From: Metaphire vulgaris
Taxonomy: Eukaryota > Annelida > Clitellata > Crassiclitellata > Megascolecidae
Assembly: GCA_018105865.1 (NCBI GenBank)
Contig: CM030862.1
Span: 2,396,601 to 2,460,600 of the forward strand
Direction: 5' to 3'
DNA: 64,000 bases
Shown: positions 54,263-64,000 of the stretch, one piece after another
Layout: each line of letters opens with the position of its first letter
How positions within the stretch are numbered: position 1 is the first letter of the stretch
The notes under the pieces: model-generated
What the model was told of the DNA's origin: nothing
The model's input: the letters and a program-made list of their open reading frames with translations, nothing else
Database searches by the model: none
Made by a program: the position numbers and the translations under genes

Positions 54263-54956
54263 TTTGACGAAGCGTACGTTGCAGCGTCAGAGCTTGGCTA
54301 CGTGGCGTATGTACGTCATTGAAACGTTGTTCAGCAGCATGAATTCAATGATTGGGTTTTAGTATTATCCTGCACTGCGAGCGAAGCATCTTTCTAGTAC
54401 TAAATTTGAAAACGCTTGAATATCCGAAAAATTGGCATGTAACTGTATCTAATGTTCTGCTTTGGTTAAATGAGGGCCATGAGGCAAATAATAAGCATTA
54501 TGTCACGTGTAACGTTTGCAAATCATGTATTTCCGGTTTTACGCGAGTACTCGAGTACTCTCTAAGCTACTCACTCGACTCCTAAACTACTCGGTTAGCG
54601 CAGCCCTAGTTTAGTGTTTAGAGACTTAGTATAAAGGTTAGGGAATGAAAGTGAAGACTGTCAATTTCTGCACACAGAGGAACGCTTATAATATCATGCT
54701 TTGGTTGATTCGTTTTCAGGTATTGTTGACAGAAACATTATCATCATAGTACAGAATATTATATATAAGTATTATATTCCGATTATATATGCCTTGCTAT
54801 CATCGATTTATTGCAGCCGTATTAGAGATCATATGATTGAGTGACAATGTCATCGGAGATCCAACTAAACCACGTAAACCCAGTAACAAGAATAATTACA
54901 TGTATAATAATAATCATTGCTGTCAGTATCATTATTATCATAATATCGGTTATATA

Positions 54957-55060
54957 TATATATATACACTATGTTGCAATTGCAGTGACACCATTTTTAG
55001 AAGTTACCATAATTTCAACATATTTTACCCAAAATATATATAATTTTACCAGGAGTAAAT
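54957..55060. repeat. 104-bp segment duplicated at 57780-57885
   Basis: TATATACACTATGTTGCAAT through TTTACCAGGAGTAAAT recurs after the third RLE LINE copy. Both instances lie next to TA repeats and upstream of RTE pieces. Confidence 0.9.
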
Positions 55061-55079
55061 GGTATGGTATCGTCCATCC

Positions 55080-55520
55080 TCATTGCTGAGGGTCGGACGC
55101 TATGCAGGCTGACGACAAGGTTCTCCACGTGACTCTGTCTTTTGCAGTTCTGATGCAGTTGATAATTGGTTGTTTGGTCCATTCCACAATATCATCCGTC
55201 CATCGTCTACGAGGCCGGCCTCTCTTCCTCTTGTCGTTAATTCTGCCATGCAGTATCGTCGTACATAAATTGTCTGCTCGTACTATGTGACCAAAGTATT
55301 TCAGTTTCCTAAATTTGATAACTGAGTATAGATGCCTATTTTCCCCAAGTTCTTCTATGATTGAGGCATTTGTTCTATGTTCTATCCAGCTGATGGACAT
55401 CATTCTTCTGAAAGCTGTAATCTCAAAAGCAGCGATTCTTTTCTGATCTGTCTTTCTCACTGTCCAAGCTTCAGCTCCATACGTTGCAATGAGCCAGACC
55501 AATGCTTCCATCAGGCGTTT
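55080..55520 (-). mobile_element. RTE-like LINE 3' end
   Basis: Minus strand is open for about 140 codons: WLIATYGAEAWTVRKTDQKR, FEITAFRRMMSISWIEHRTN, KYFGHIVRADNL, KRGRPRRRWTDDI and VTWRTLSSACIASDPQQ. The best preserved of the RTE tails in the window. Confidence 0.93.
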
Positions 55521-55537
55521 CTTTAAATATACCGGTA

Positions 55538-55553
55538 TATATATATATATAAT

Positions 55554-55617
<64 letters not shown>
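55538..55617. repeat. (TA)n at the 5' side of RLE LINE copy 2
   Basis: TA repeat with a short AATTATTATA interruption; the LINE begins at once after it. Confidence 0.96.
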
Positions 55618-55619
<2 letters not shown>

Positions 55620-57375
55620 CTGTCAGCCTATTGCGAACTGTCGTACTGCGAGCCCAGCTCCCTTAAATTTGGCAGCTTCGCAGTACAGTCTCAGTTAGGC
55701 GATCACAGCAGGGCGATCCCCTGGGCCTCTCCTCTTTTGTCTTCCACTTCAGAACATCCTGAAAAACCTATCGGCAACCTTCACGGTGGGTTAACTCGAC
55801 GATCTGACTCTGGGCGGGCCCACAAATATAGTCGCAGCAGACATCACAGCCATCGAAAGAGGGTGTAAAAATTTGGGGTTGTCCTTGAACCACGACAAAT
55901 GCGAAGCCATTCACAGAGGTCCAATGCCGATAACCAACACATCCCTGGACCGGTTTTCGCGGGTCAGTATTCAAGACGCCACCTTGCTGGACGCAGCGCT
56001 GAAAGTTTCAACCGCCTTTGAGGAGCTCATGTCCAGCCGAATAGCGGAATTACAGACGGCCCTCAGTCGCTTGCTCTTAATTCCAAGGCAATACGTTCTC
56101 TTTCTGCTTCGGAGTTCCCTGAGTCATTCAAAGCTCCTCTATTCGCTGCGATGCACTCCTTGCGCCGAACATCCGCTTTTAGAGAGTTTTGAGGACTTTT
56201 GACGCAACCATGCACGAGGGTTTGAACAGCATACTAAACATTCAGCTTTCTGACAGCCAGTGCCGTCAGGCGACACTACCCATTGGAGACATTACCCACT
56301 ACCCACTACCCTACTCCAGACCTCCATTACCATGCTTGCACCGTCTGCCTTCTTGGCTTCAGCTGCAGGCATCCGACTCCTCCAGTCTTCCATGCTAGAG
56401 AAAGTCTGTGTAAGCACTGACGCACATGAATTGCAGGTCAGGAACCAGTGGTCCTCGATGAGTCAGCTGCCGAGCCCAACGTCCGGCTCCCTCACCAAGC
56501 AAAGCACCTGAGATCGTCCTTTTATTCAAAGGGAAGTAGCATATCTACTTCAGATCCATCAAGGGCAATACCACCAAGCCTGTCTGCAAGCTGTCTCAAC
56601 ACGACATGCCAGCGACTGGCTCCATGCACTTCCAATCACCAGCTGCGGCCTTCGCGTGGACGATGAAACAATCAGAGTCATCGTCGGCCTACGACTAGGA
56701 GTCACAATCTGTGAGGAGCACCTTTGCCCTTGTGGTGCTATGGTCTCGGAGGACGGCGCACATGGGCTCTCATGTCACTTAGGCCCAGGTTGGGTCCCTC
56801 GACACTGCATGCTGAACGACCTAATTCAGAGGGCCTTGGGTAGGGCGGGGATCCCTTCTTTCAAGGAGCCACCGGGTCTCTGCCGAACCGATGGGAAAAA
56901 ACCAGACGGCATGACCCTGATCCCATGGCGGACAGGCCGAAGCCTAATCTGGGATGCAACCATGGGACACTGTTGCCCCACGTATTTGCCAACCACAGCA
57001 CTCGCAGTAGGAGCCACTGCAGAAGCAGCTATGGCCAGAAAGAGTTCAAAATATCAGGCCCTCTCATCCACCCATTTCTTCTTGCCGCTGGCGCTGGCAT
57101 TTGAGACATTTGGCCCCATCAATAACGACGCCCTCTGCTTCATCAAAGATTTGGGTCGACTCATTGCCCTTCAATCCGGGGACAAGAGAGAAGGAAACTA
57201 TCTATTTCAAAGAATATCTGTCACAATTCAGCGTTTCAACGCCATCGTATTCCGAGGAACATTTCCAAATATGCAACCGAACGAGAGCTAGCACACTATA
57301 ATATTTCATGTCTCCAGACAATTTTTTATCATAAGTTCCACGGGAATGAAGTACCGAGGGCATAAATTTTTTAAA
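55618..57375 (+). mobile_element. RLE-type LINE, copy 2, inside (TA)n
   Basis: Starts within the reverse transcriptase (sequence equivalent to SYGSPSLLKFGKF and QQGDPLGPLL of copy 1, frames broken) and ends GGAATGAAGTACCGAGGGCA then TAAATTTTTTAAAAATATATA. Multiple frameshifts up to 56650. Confidence 0.93.
55873..57291 (+). pseudogene. RLE LINE polyprotein remnant
   Basis: 55873-56202 reads GLSLNHDKCEAIHRGPMPIT and LLRSSLSHSKLLYSLRCTPC, parallel to copy 1. After frame breaks, 56656-57291 is open: DDETIRVIVGLRLGVTICEE, CPCGAMVSEDGAHGLSCHLG, RTDGKKPDGMTLIPWRTGRS, LIWDATMGH and KREGNYLFQRISVTIQRFNA. The endonuclease motif (PDG...D) and Cys/His cluster are kept; the RT part is dead. Confidence 0.92.
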
Positions 57376-57440
57376 AATATATATATGTATATGTGGGGGG
57401 GGGAGTTAATTGCCACGATTAGGCCTAACTTACTTGACTA

Positions 57441-57441
57441 A

Positions 57442-57503
<62 letters not shown>

Positions 57504-57505
57504 TA
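57441..57505. repeat. (TA)n between RLE LINE copies 2 and 3
   Basis: TA repeat flanking both copies. Confidence 0.96.
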
Positions 57506-57509
57506 TATA

Positions 57510-57765
57510 CACACATAATGACGCTCTCTGTTTTCTTTGCGAGCTGGGTCGACGATTAGCTCAACAATCCGGAGACAAAATGGAAGGATGTTTCTTGTTC
57601 CAGCATTTGTCAGTTACAATTCAACGCTTCAACTCAATTGCCTTCCGAGGTTCTTTTCCACACCTCGAACCGGACGAGAGTTAGCAGCACACTATTTCTA
57701 TGTCTGCGGACATTTTTTTCATAAGTCCCTCAGGAATGAAGTACCGAGGGCATAAAAAAATAAAA
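57510..57765 (+). mobile_element. RLE-type LINE, copy 3 (3' end only), inside (TA)n
   Basis: Encodes the last ~45 residues (LAQQSGDKMEGCFLFQHLSV, TIQRFNSIAFRGSF) with a frameshift, then GGAATGAAGTACCGAGGGCA and TAAAAAAATAAAAT before a TA repeat. Confidence 0.92.
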
Positions 57766-57889
57766 TTAAAAATTAATATATATATATATACTATGTTGCA
57801 ATTGCAGGGGCACCATTTTTAGAAGTCACTAAAATTTCAACATATTTACCCAAAATATATATAATTTTACCAGGAGTAAATATCATCTA

Positions 57890-58440
57890 TTTATGACTTC
57901 GTTGTTTGTTTGTCTTTTTGTCCATGATATTCTTTGCATTGTTCTGAGAGAAAACATTTAGAAGGCATCTACCGGTAGTTTTTGTCTTATTTTCTTTTTG
58001 ATGGTCCAGCTTTCACATCCATATGTTGCTACACTCCATGCCATACATTCCATCAATCTTCGTTAGTTTTTCATGCTGATGTTGTTGCTTTTCCAGACAA
58101 TTTTTAATCTCCTCATTACCTCTCTGCCTTTTCCTAATCGCAAATTTATTTCGTCTTCAAGATTTCCATCACTGCTGATTATTGCTCATATGTGTGTGTG
58201 TGTGTGTATGTATGTGTGTGTGAATTTGTCTACCTGTTCAAGATTCTTTCCATTGATAGTAATCTAAATTTTCTTTCCACTTGTTGTCATGACTTTTGTT
58301 TTAGCTTCATTGAAGCATAGGCCATATTTTTTTGCTTTTGAAACTAATTCTGTCAACCAGTTGTAATTGTTCTTCTTATGTAATTGTTCTTCTGATGTTG
58401 CTATTAAGATTACATCATCAGTATAATATTTATTGTATCA
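57890..58440 (-). mobile_element. RTE-like LINE fragment (decayed)
   Basis: Minus strand reads LVSKAKKYGLCFNEAKTKVM, TINGKNLEQVDKF, then RLGKGREVMRRLK and SVATYGCESWTIKKK in broken frames. Interrupted by a short (TG)n at 58190. Confidence 0.87.
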
Positions 58441-58880
58441 TGCATGAGGTATGATATGGTACAAATGTGCACTGTACTATGCATGTAAACTTTTGTAATA
58501 CTAATAAACACAACCTTGTGGTATTCAGCAAGACAGTGACTGTACTAGCCTTGAGGTGTCAGAGAAAATTGCTTGTATGCAAGCCACCGAAAATTTTCTT
58601 TTTTACACAGTAACAGCAATCAGCTACAACTATTTCATTATCAATCTTATATATTTTGAAAAAAAATTTAATCTAAAATGCAAGGAATGTTTCATTTTTC
58701 TGCCATTTTGCTCAATACACGGAAACAACAACAACATAGAATACATAAAATTAAAGGAATGTATGATTTTGCCGCCATTTTACTCAATACACTGAAACAA
58801 TAACATAGAATACATAATCTTCATCATCATCATCATCATCATCATCATAATTACTCTCTGCCAACTCATCAAGTAAAGTA
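58441..58880. other. Intron sequence with a short tandem duplication
   Basis: GGAATGT(A/T)T(G/C)ATTTT(T/G)CTGCCAT-type unit occurs at 58685 and 58755, each followed by ACTCAATACAC and ATAGAATACATAA. Then (CAT)n at 58820-58850. No coding signal. Confidence 0.6.
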
Positions 58881-58884
58881 AAGT

Positions 58885-58960
58885 AAAGTAAAATCTTGTG
58901 GATTTCTATAGCGCCTTGGAGAGCAGCACAACAGTAGCTGCTTATTCTTAGGCGCTCAGC
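58885..58960 (-). mobile_element. LINE/SINE 3' end with CTATAGCGCC tail
   Basis: AAATCTTGTGGATTTCTATA and GCGCCTTGGAGAGCAGCAC match the fragment at 28505-28560. Confidence 0.7.
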
Positions 58961-59059
58961 CTTTCTTAAAATAGCTATGGAGAAGGTATATGATCAGCCA
59001 GGCAATAGTCAACATCCAAAGGGCAGTGAGGCAATAGTGTTAGCATTAGTGGCAATAGC

Positions 59060-59470
59060 TAGTCAGAAAACATTTCCAGGCTTTTTTGTCAAATGTTAAT
59101 TTTCCTCCTTCTGCAATTGTCAGTTGTCTTTCTTTAAATTCTTATTTTGTGTTGTCTATCAATTTTTCCTGGGCCTGCCCCTTCCTTTTTTGCCTTCCTT
59201 GTATGCATAGAGTGCTTTTTGGGAAGTCTCAAGCCTTCCATCCTGTTAACATGTCCATATCATGTAAACCTCCTTTTTCTGAGTTTGTCCATGATGGTAT
59301 TCTTTAGCCCAAATCTGCTGACGTATATCTTCATTTCTAAGTTTTTCAAGTCTGCTAACTCCAAGAATTCTTCTTAGGCAGCTCATTTCAGCAACGAGTA
59401 ATCTTTTTTCATCTTCTCTTTTTGTGACCCAGGCTTCAGATCCATATAGTACACATACCATATGATCACT
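59060..59470 (-). mobile_element. RTE-like LINE 3' end
   Basis: Minus strand reads VLYGSEAWVTKREDEKRLLV, AEMSCLRRILGVSRLEKLRN and EDIRQQIW, then broken frames. Confidence 0.9.
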
Positions 59471-59639
59471 TAATTGTGAGAATACATATAATTTGATCTT
59501 TGGCTAAAAGATCAAAATCACCGAAGTGATTAGGCTAAAAGTCAGTCAAAGATCACTATTAAAAACTGATCCTAAACAAAAGTAAAAAATCACAACTTGT
59601 GATCTTAGATCATTTAATCTAAGATCATTCCCAACACTG
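59465..59639. mobile_element. hAT right end with TGATCTTAGATCA words
   Basis: Dense GATC/AAGATCA words end at ATTCCCAACACTG (inverse CAGTGTTGGGAAT), the same start as the hAT at 60990 (CAGTGTTGGGAAAATTC). The left end is missing or lies within the RTE piece. Confidence 0.65.
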
Positions 59640-59644
59640 CTGAT

Positions 59645-60250
59645 TTTCTTGAAATTTGTGTATTTGTGTAGAAGAGAGATCTTATTTAATGCAAGTAAAG
59701 ATTTAAAATTTTGAATAAAGTTTGTTGAATTTATATTTATTTCTAAAACAGTGCCACTTCAATTGGGACACAGGGTATATAATTTATAGGCATTTGCTTT
59801 ACTTCAACTATCTGATTGCGATATCGAATAAGGCAGTCTAAAGCCATTGACCAGTACATAATTAAGGGAATCTGAGAGGAAGCTATTTGCAAATCTATAC
59901 CTTATAAGCACAGTGTCCTATGAAGCTCTTTTGCTACGTAGAACTATAAGATATAGTAATCAATACGACAAAAAATGGAATCTGAAAATCGAATTAATTT
60001 AATACACCTATCCCATTGTTCCTGATACCATCCTGATTTTCTGAAAATCATCAAACATCTCTCGATCATAGACCTTATTAATAATATCCAGCTTAATTTC
60101 AAATGTTTGGGGTGAATTATATTTTAGAAGTCACACTGATCCAAGTTGTTTGTGCGTGTGTGCATGTTTACGCATGCGTCTCTGTATTAGAGCAAGATTT
60201 AAAATCCTTCTTTGGACCAACTTGGCTTATGCACTGTAGAATGTCACGTG
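59645..60250. other. Intron sequence, nothing recognised
   Basis: AT-rich; no coding homology or terminal repeats recognised. Confidence 0.5.
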
Positions 60251-60261
60251 GTTGCCCAGCC

Positions 60262-60437
60262 CAGTGTTTATTCTAGCCACCCTTGACATTGGGGGGGCTT
60301 TGAAATGTTTGGGGGACAAGGTCTGAGTCGTCACACTTTTGGGGGGAATTTGCCATCCCCCATGCAACATATAAAAAATTTGGGGGATTTTAAAACTGGG
60401 GGAATCCCCCCCCAGAGAAGGCCTAGAATAAACACTG
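60262..60437. mobile_element. hAT MITE, CAGTGTTTATTCTAG family, complete
   Basis: Ends CAGTGTTTATTCTAG / CTAGAATAAACACTG, flanked by a perfect 8-bp duplication GCCCAGCC. 176 bp. Related to 6737-6925 and 4108-4205. Confidence 0.97.
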
Positions 60438-60469
60438 GCCCAGCCGGATGTCCTGGATTTTACCTGGGT

Positions 60470-60530
60470 CTCGTCTGTGCATTATGAAGTGGCGCTATAG
60501 AAATCTAAGAGTAGATTAGATTACATGCAG
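60470..60530 (+). mobile_element. LINE 3' tail (GTGGCGCTATAGAAATCTAA)
   Basis: GCATTATGAAGTGGCGCTAT and AGAAATCTAAGAGTAGATTA, tail grammar as in the other CR1/L2-type fragments. Ends 35 bp from the first recognised receptor exon. Confidence 0.6.
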
Positions 60531-60564
60531 TATATAAATACGAAGAGAGATATAGTCAACGAAC

Positions 60565-60821
60565 GCAAAGTAATTCGCAAGAGGGCGACAGGTCACGCCG
60601 CACGTTCCCCCCACCGCGAACAGCACGAAGTCGTCCGGTTTCGTGGCAAGAGGAACAGAGCCGTCGTTGGTAGCGTTGTACCAGGCCTCCGTCACCGCCT
60701 TGAGGGCGGTCGTTCCCGTGCAGCGATCGTCTACGACGAACGACTTCAACGGGAAATCTGGCGGAATCAGATTCTCTTTGACCATGTCTTCTTCTGCCAC
60801 AGCCTTGGCAGCCAGGGCGTA
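60565..60821 (-). CDS. rGC exon: ectodomain, N-terminal part
   Basis: Most 5' exon recognised. It starts after a CGCAG acceptor with YALAAKAVAEED and includes FVVDDRCTGTTALKAV and FVLFAVGGTCG, the pattern of the first ANF-receptor lobe (conserved DxxC, then VxGPxC). The 3' border is uncertain. A weak donor GTTCGT at 60564 gives a phase that fits the next exon; an alternative donor GTGACC would end the exon at 60597. Upstream ectodomain and signal-peptide exons were not recognised between 60822 and 64000. Confidence 0.8.
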
Positions 60822-60989
60822 CTGCGTGAATGATAAAAAAACAGCATTGGAAATTATTCAACTAATATGGTGACGGGCGTCATCTAGCCTACGCGTTAGA
60901 AATCAATTTCTCTCCCCAACACATGAATGGATACACAATGTGGAACTGAGACATGAGTTCACGAACACGGATCGGCAATTACCCTGGAG

Positions 60990-62642
60990 CAGTGTTGGGA
61001 AAATTCATGCAATAAATGATTTAACTCAAACTCTCAACTCATGCTCAATGAAATAAGTTTAAACTCAAACTCAAATCACTGTGTTTTGAATGAGTTAAAT
61101 CAAACTCTTTAATTATGTGAGTTAACTCATCAACTCATGTTCACAATATACAAGATTGCTATTTTATATTTGAGTAATAAGCTTACAGTGACGTAGCTGT
61201 TTTAACTTTGCTATAGGGGCTGTTCATTAATTACATCAACAAAATAGAGGAGGGGTCTGAAAAAGTTTGACAGTTTTAACATGGGTAAGAGGGGTCAAGA
61301 GACAGATAATAAAAAATAGGAAATTTCATGGAATACTATTTATTATAGTGGGGAAAACCCTGAGAAGCAAAAAAGGTAATCACCACACCACATTTTGACA
61401 CTTGGTGAGCAAGAAAGGGAAAAAATGTCCATCACCACAAAATAATAACCTTCCAAAAAACATTTTATGGGGATCCATCACTGTTCTATAGGGGACATCA
61501 AAAGTTTTTGACATAACTATAGGGGATCACTGAAAATTTGACCGTTGTTGACAAGGGCAAGTGGGTCAAAAATTGTCTAAAAATTGTTAACATAATTAAT
61601 GGATAAGCATTAATGGATAAGCATACTATAAAAGCATTAATTCTGATGTTGAAGTGTATCAAGAGTTGATGCTAGCGGTTGTAACAAACGGATACATTCA
61701 TTCGAAAAACATCAATATCAGTTGGCTTGAGTTTAGGGAGTTACAATGCTGAACAAATGTCATTTAATTTTCCTTCACCTCCGACATTTGGCAAACAGTA
61801 TTAATCATAGAATTTCATCTTGTTGGGAATGGAAATAGCATACCTTTTCCCACATTACTGCAGATGTGCTGAACTGCATTGACAGCTTTGGAGCTCCTAT
61901 GCACACTATTCCAAGCAGCTTGACATTTACCCACCACTGAATTGTACTGTTTGCTGTACAATGGAGTTGACTTTACCTTATCAGCATCAGATGAAGTAAT
62001 AATATTGATGGAAAGTGAACACAATCTCTGTTGTTTCGGAAGCACTCTTAACATTCTCTTCTGAATCCTGAGCATTGTCATACTCTTCTTTTTAAATAAT
62101 AGAATCAATGCTAATAAACTCTACCTCATCTTCTTCATGTTCCTGAAAAACTTCAAATTCTTTCCAAAAATTGCTATCACCATCAGTTATGGTGTGTCAG
62201 TTTTGAAACTTCAATCCAAAAAATGTGCGTGAACTCAACTGATAGGCTGCTGTGATAGCCTCAGCAATATTGTCAAATGTGTGGCTACCTATTAAAATTA
62301 ATGTCTACCTGACAGTGCTACTGAATGTAATGCAAGATTATTGTCAACCCAGTGATTAGTCATACCCATATAGCTCTGATTAATTATTCACAGACCATAT
62401 ACCTGCTGTTGCACAGATATAAATGACTTTATTATTTCAATGAAATGGCTTATCATGTTGCAAATGAGTTTAATTTGTGAGTTTAAGATAGGACATTTAT
62501 AACTCAAAGTCACAGAAATAATGAGTTAATTCAAACTCGTAATTCACATCAGTTGAAAAGAGTTAACTCAAACTCACAATTCACTATATATGAGTCAATT
62601 CGTGAGTTTCAACTCACTTGAATTAACTCGTACCAAACACTG
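60990..62642 (-). mobile_element. hAT element with GAGTTAACTCA words
   Basis: Ends CAGTGTTGGGAAAATTC / GTACCAAACACTG. Flanks CCCTGGAG and CACTGGAG match at 7 of 8. Words AACTCAAACTCA/GAGTTAACTC fill 61010-61150 and 62470-62630. Contains a transposase remnant on the minus strand. 1,653 bp. Confidence 0.93.
61740..62108 (-). pseudogene. hAT transposase remnant
   Basis: VVGKCQAAWNSVHRSSKAVN, AVQHICSNVGKGMLFPFPTR then a stop followed by DEIL. This equals the hAT motif C..LWN...RS.KA......C.......P..TRW.S, with the Trp of TRW replaced by a stop. Upstream and downstream coding is lost. Confidence 0.85.
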
Positions 62643-62884
62643 CACTGGAGTCAAACGCATATAGCGGCACACTACCGGCCCTGACAGTGATTTGCCGCAT
62701 AAAACGACACACTACTAGCTCCGGCTGGTGCTTCCTCAAAGCGTATAGTTTCCGTAGATGTAGTTGTATAATGTATAAGTACTGCCTTTCGCCTTCATTC
62801 TCTCACCTTTTGTGTGTAATGCTTCAGGACAGTTCATAGTCAGTCACTGTCATCTCCCAGTTGCATTTGATTGCTTCCTATTAG

Positions 62885-63690
62885 TATTCTAATCCAGACT
62901 TAGAGTCCTTGAGGCCATAGCCTTGGCCTCGAGGCACCTTGAGGCCAAGTGACGATGTCCTTGGCCTTGGGATACAAGTCCTTGGCCTTGGCCTCAGATC
63001 TGATGTCCTTGGCCTCTGGAGCAAAGTCCTTGACCTTGTACTTGGGGCCAAGCCATCACACCACGGAATTAAACAAGAAAATCGGGCATTCACACTGTTG
63101 GATCATCAGCTTGAAGTGTGCCTGAGCCCTCAAGGGCTGAAGCACACTTCAAGTTGATAGTCCAACTTGTCATTGTCAAGAAGACAAATAATACCTCAAC
63201 ACATACCGGTAGTTTAGTCTCCTTACTTATTTATTAATCCTGACTTCCTTTTAACCCCTGTTGTTTAGTATTTCTGAAATGTTACTTAGCACATTTAGTG
63301 TGAATGGCCATAACATTTAACTTTTGCTTGAAAAACATCGAATTTATGCTAGTAATAGCATAACTGAAAGTGGCATTTTGTGTTCTGTTGATGTTGGTAA
63401 TATATGGTTTTGCAGCATTTTCGTCAATATACTTTGAAAATATATTTGTCACTTTCAAAGATTTAGATTTTGCTTATATACTGAAGTGCCAGTTCTGTCC
63501 TTTGCCAGTTCACCACAACATATCAACTTGGGTGTCTCAGTCTATCATTTGTCTTTAGCAACTGTCAAAAATTAAACTTTGTAGTGCAAAAGCCTACGTG
63601 CGATGTCCTCGGCCCCGGACCTGCCTTGGCCTCGACCCTGATGTCCCTGTCCTTGGCCTTGGCCCCGGACCTGCTGTCACTGGCCTTGAG
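62885..63690. repeat. CCTTGGCC word arrays, probable hAT-like element
   Basis: Words of type GTCCTTGGCCT/CTTGGCCTCGA at 62905-63050 and 63597-63690, in the same orientation as in the hAT at 25981-26926, flank about 540 bp of AT-rich sequence. Terminal inverted repeats were not found. Confidence 0.5.
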
Positions 63691-63834
63691 CAGCATCCTA
63701 ACCCTTTTAGCATAATTCTTATTACTTATTAATTTTTTAAAATACCACTTGCTGAGAATATGAGAATATCTACGTGTATTATCCATCCAGCACAACAATT
63801 TATTAAATAATCGTACAATGGTACAATATAGATT

Positions 63835-63925
63835 TATTCAGATTTTTGTTAGGGTCCAATGCTTTATGGACCCTCACAACAAATTTTTGTGAGGGTCCGA
63901 ACCCTGGACCCTCACGGGATTGATG
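63835..63925. repeat. GAGGGTCC words
   Basis: AGGGTCCAATG, GACCCTCAC, GAGGGTCCG and GGACCCTCACGGG occur within 90 bp in alternating orientation, like the subterminal arrays elsewhere. Only one end of a possible element is visible. Confidence 0.5.
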
Positions 63926-64000
63926 CCTATGCTTCATCCGTGATTTCGATAAACCCATACGATTGATCTAAAGAGTCAAACCCCATTCTCTCAGCAGGGT

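Larger units (their letters stand above)
52677..54608. mobile_element. hAT element with CGAGTACTCG words
   Basis: Ends TAGGGCTGCCCCGAGTAAC / CGCAGCCCTA, flanked by a perfect 8-bp duplication GTTTAGTG. CGAGTAC(TC) words at 52690-52760 and 54541-54598. A BED-like stretch (HYVTCNVCKSCISGF) at 54500-54540 runs into the right array. The interior is mostly internal repeats. 1,932 bp. Confidence 0.93.

Noticed and set aside
60525..60873. Plus-strand frames at the first receptor exon
   Set aside because: Antisense shadows of the exon at 60565-60821, which carries the ANF-receptor motifs.

Overview
This is an intron-rich, transposon-packed piece of an animal nuclear genome. The sequence shows spliced exons with GT/AG borders and continuous reading phase, non-LTR retrotransposons of the RTE, CR1/L2 and restriction-like-endonuclease types, tRNA-derived SINEs, many hAT and mariner-type DNA elements, and abundant (TA)n, (TAA)n and (CA)n microsatellites. 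The host is probably an aquatic invertebrate, but the sequence alone does not name the species or phylum.

One host gene runs along the minus strand through almost the whole window: a receptor guanylate cyclase of the natriuretic-peptide-receptor type. Nineteen exons were recognised between 60821 (most 5' exon seen) and 1128 (stop codon). Read 5' to 3' they encode an ANF-receptor ligand-binding ectodomain (60821 to 32003), one membrane helix (28785-28704), a juxtamembrane stretch and kinase-homology domain (27669 to 14942), a coiled-coil linker (13129-12989), the cyclase catalytic domain (10267 to 4292) and a short C-terminal tail (1235-1128). Reading phase agrees at every recognised junction except one gap. 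An exon that should carry the last part of the cyclase domain, between 4292 and 1235, was not found. Exons upstream of 60821 (signal peptide and start of the ectodomain) were not recognised and may lie outside the window. No other host gene can be supported with confidence.

Mobile elements fill the introns, often nested. At 23520-27465 a hAT contains a CACTA/Chapaev-like element, which contains a second hAT. At 32290-37357 a hAT remnant contains an element with 15-bp tandem-repeat ends, which contains a nearly intact L2/CR1-type LINE (33110-37048). At 37623-39361 a hAT contains another hAT. Many of these have target-site duplications readable at both ends. Three copies of a LINE with a restriction-like endonuclease (39846-42560, 55618-57375, 57510-57765) each sit inside a (TA)n microsatellite. 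Several DNA elements carry subterminal arrays of short words unique to each family. A solo LTR (21884-23297), a mariner with long TIRs (13598-14741), a palindromic mariner-type element (18428-19364), two SINEs and many decayed LINE pieces make up most of the rest.

Functionally, the window is one signalling gene whose introns serve as a transposon reservoir. Several insertions lie within 7 to 80 bp of a coding exon, all on the intron side, and leave the recognised exons readable.
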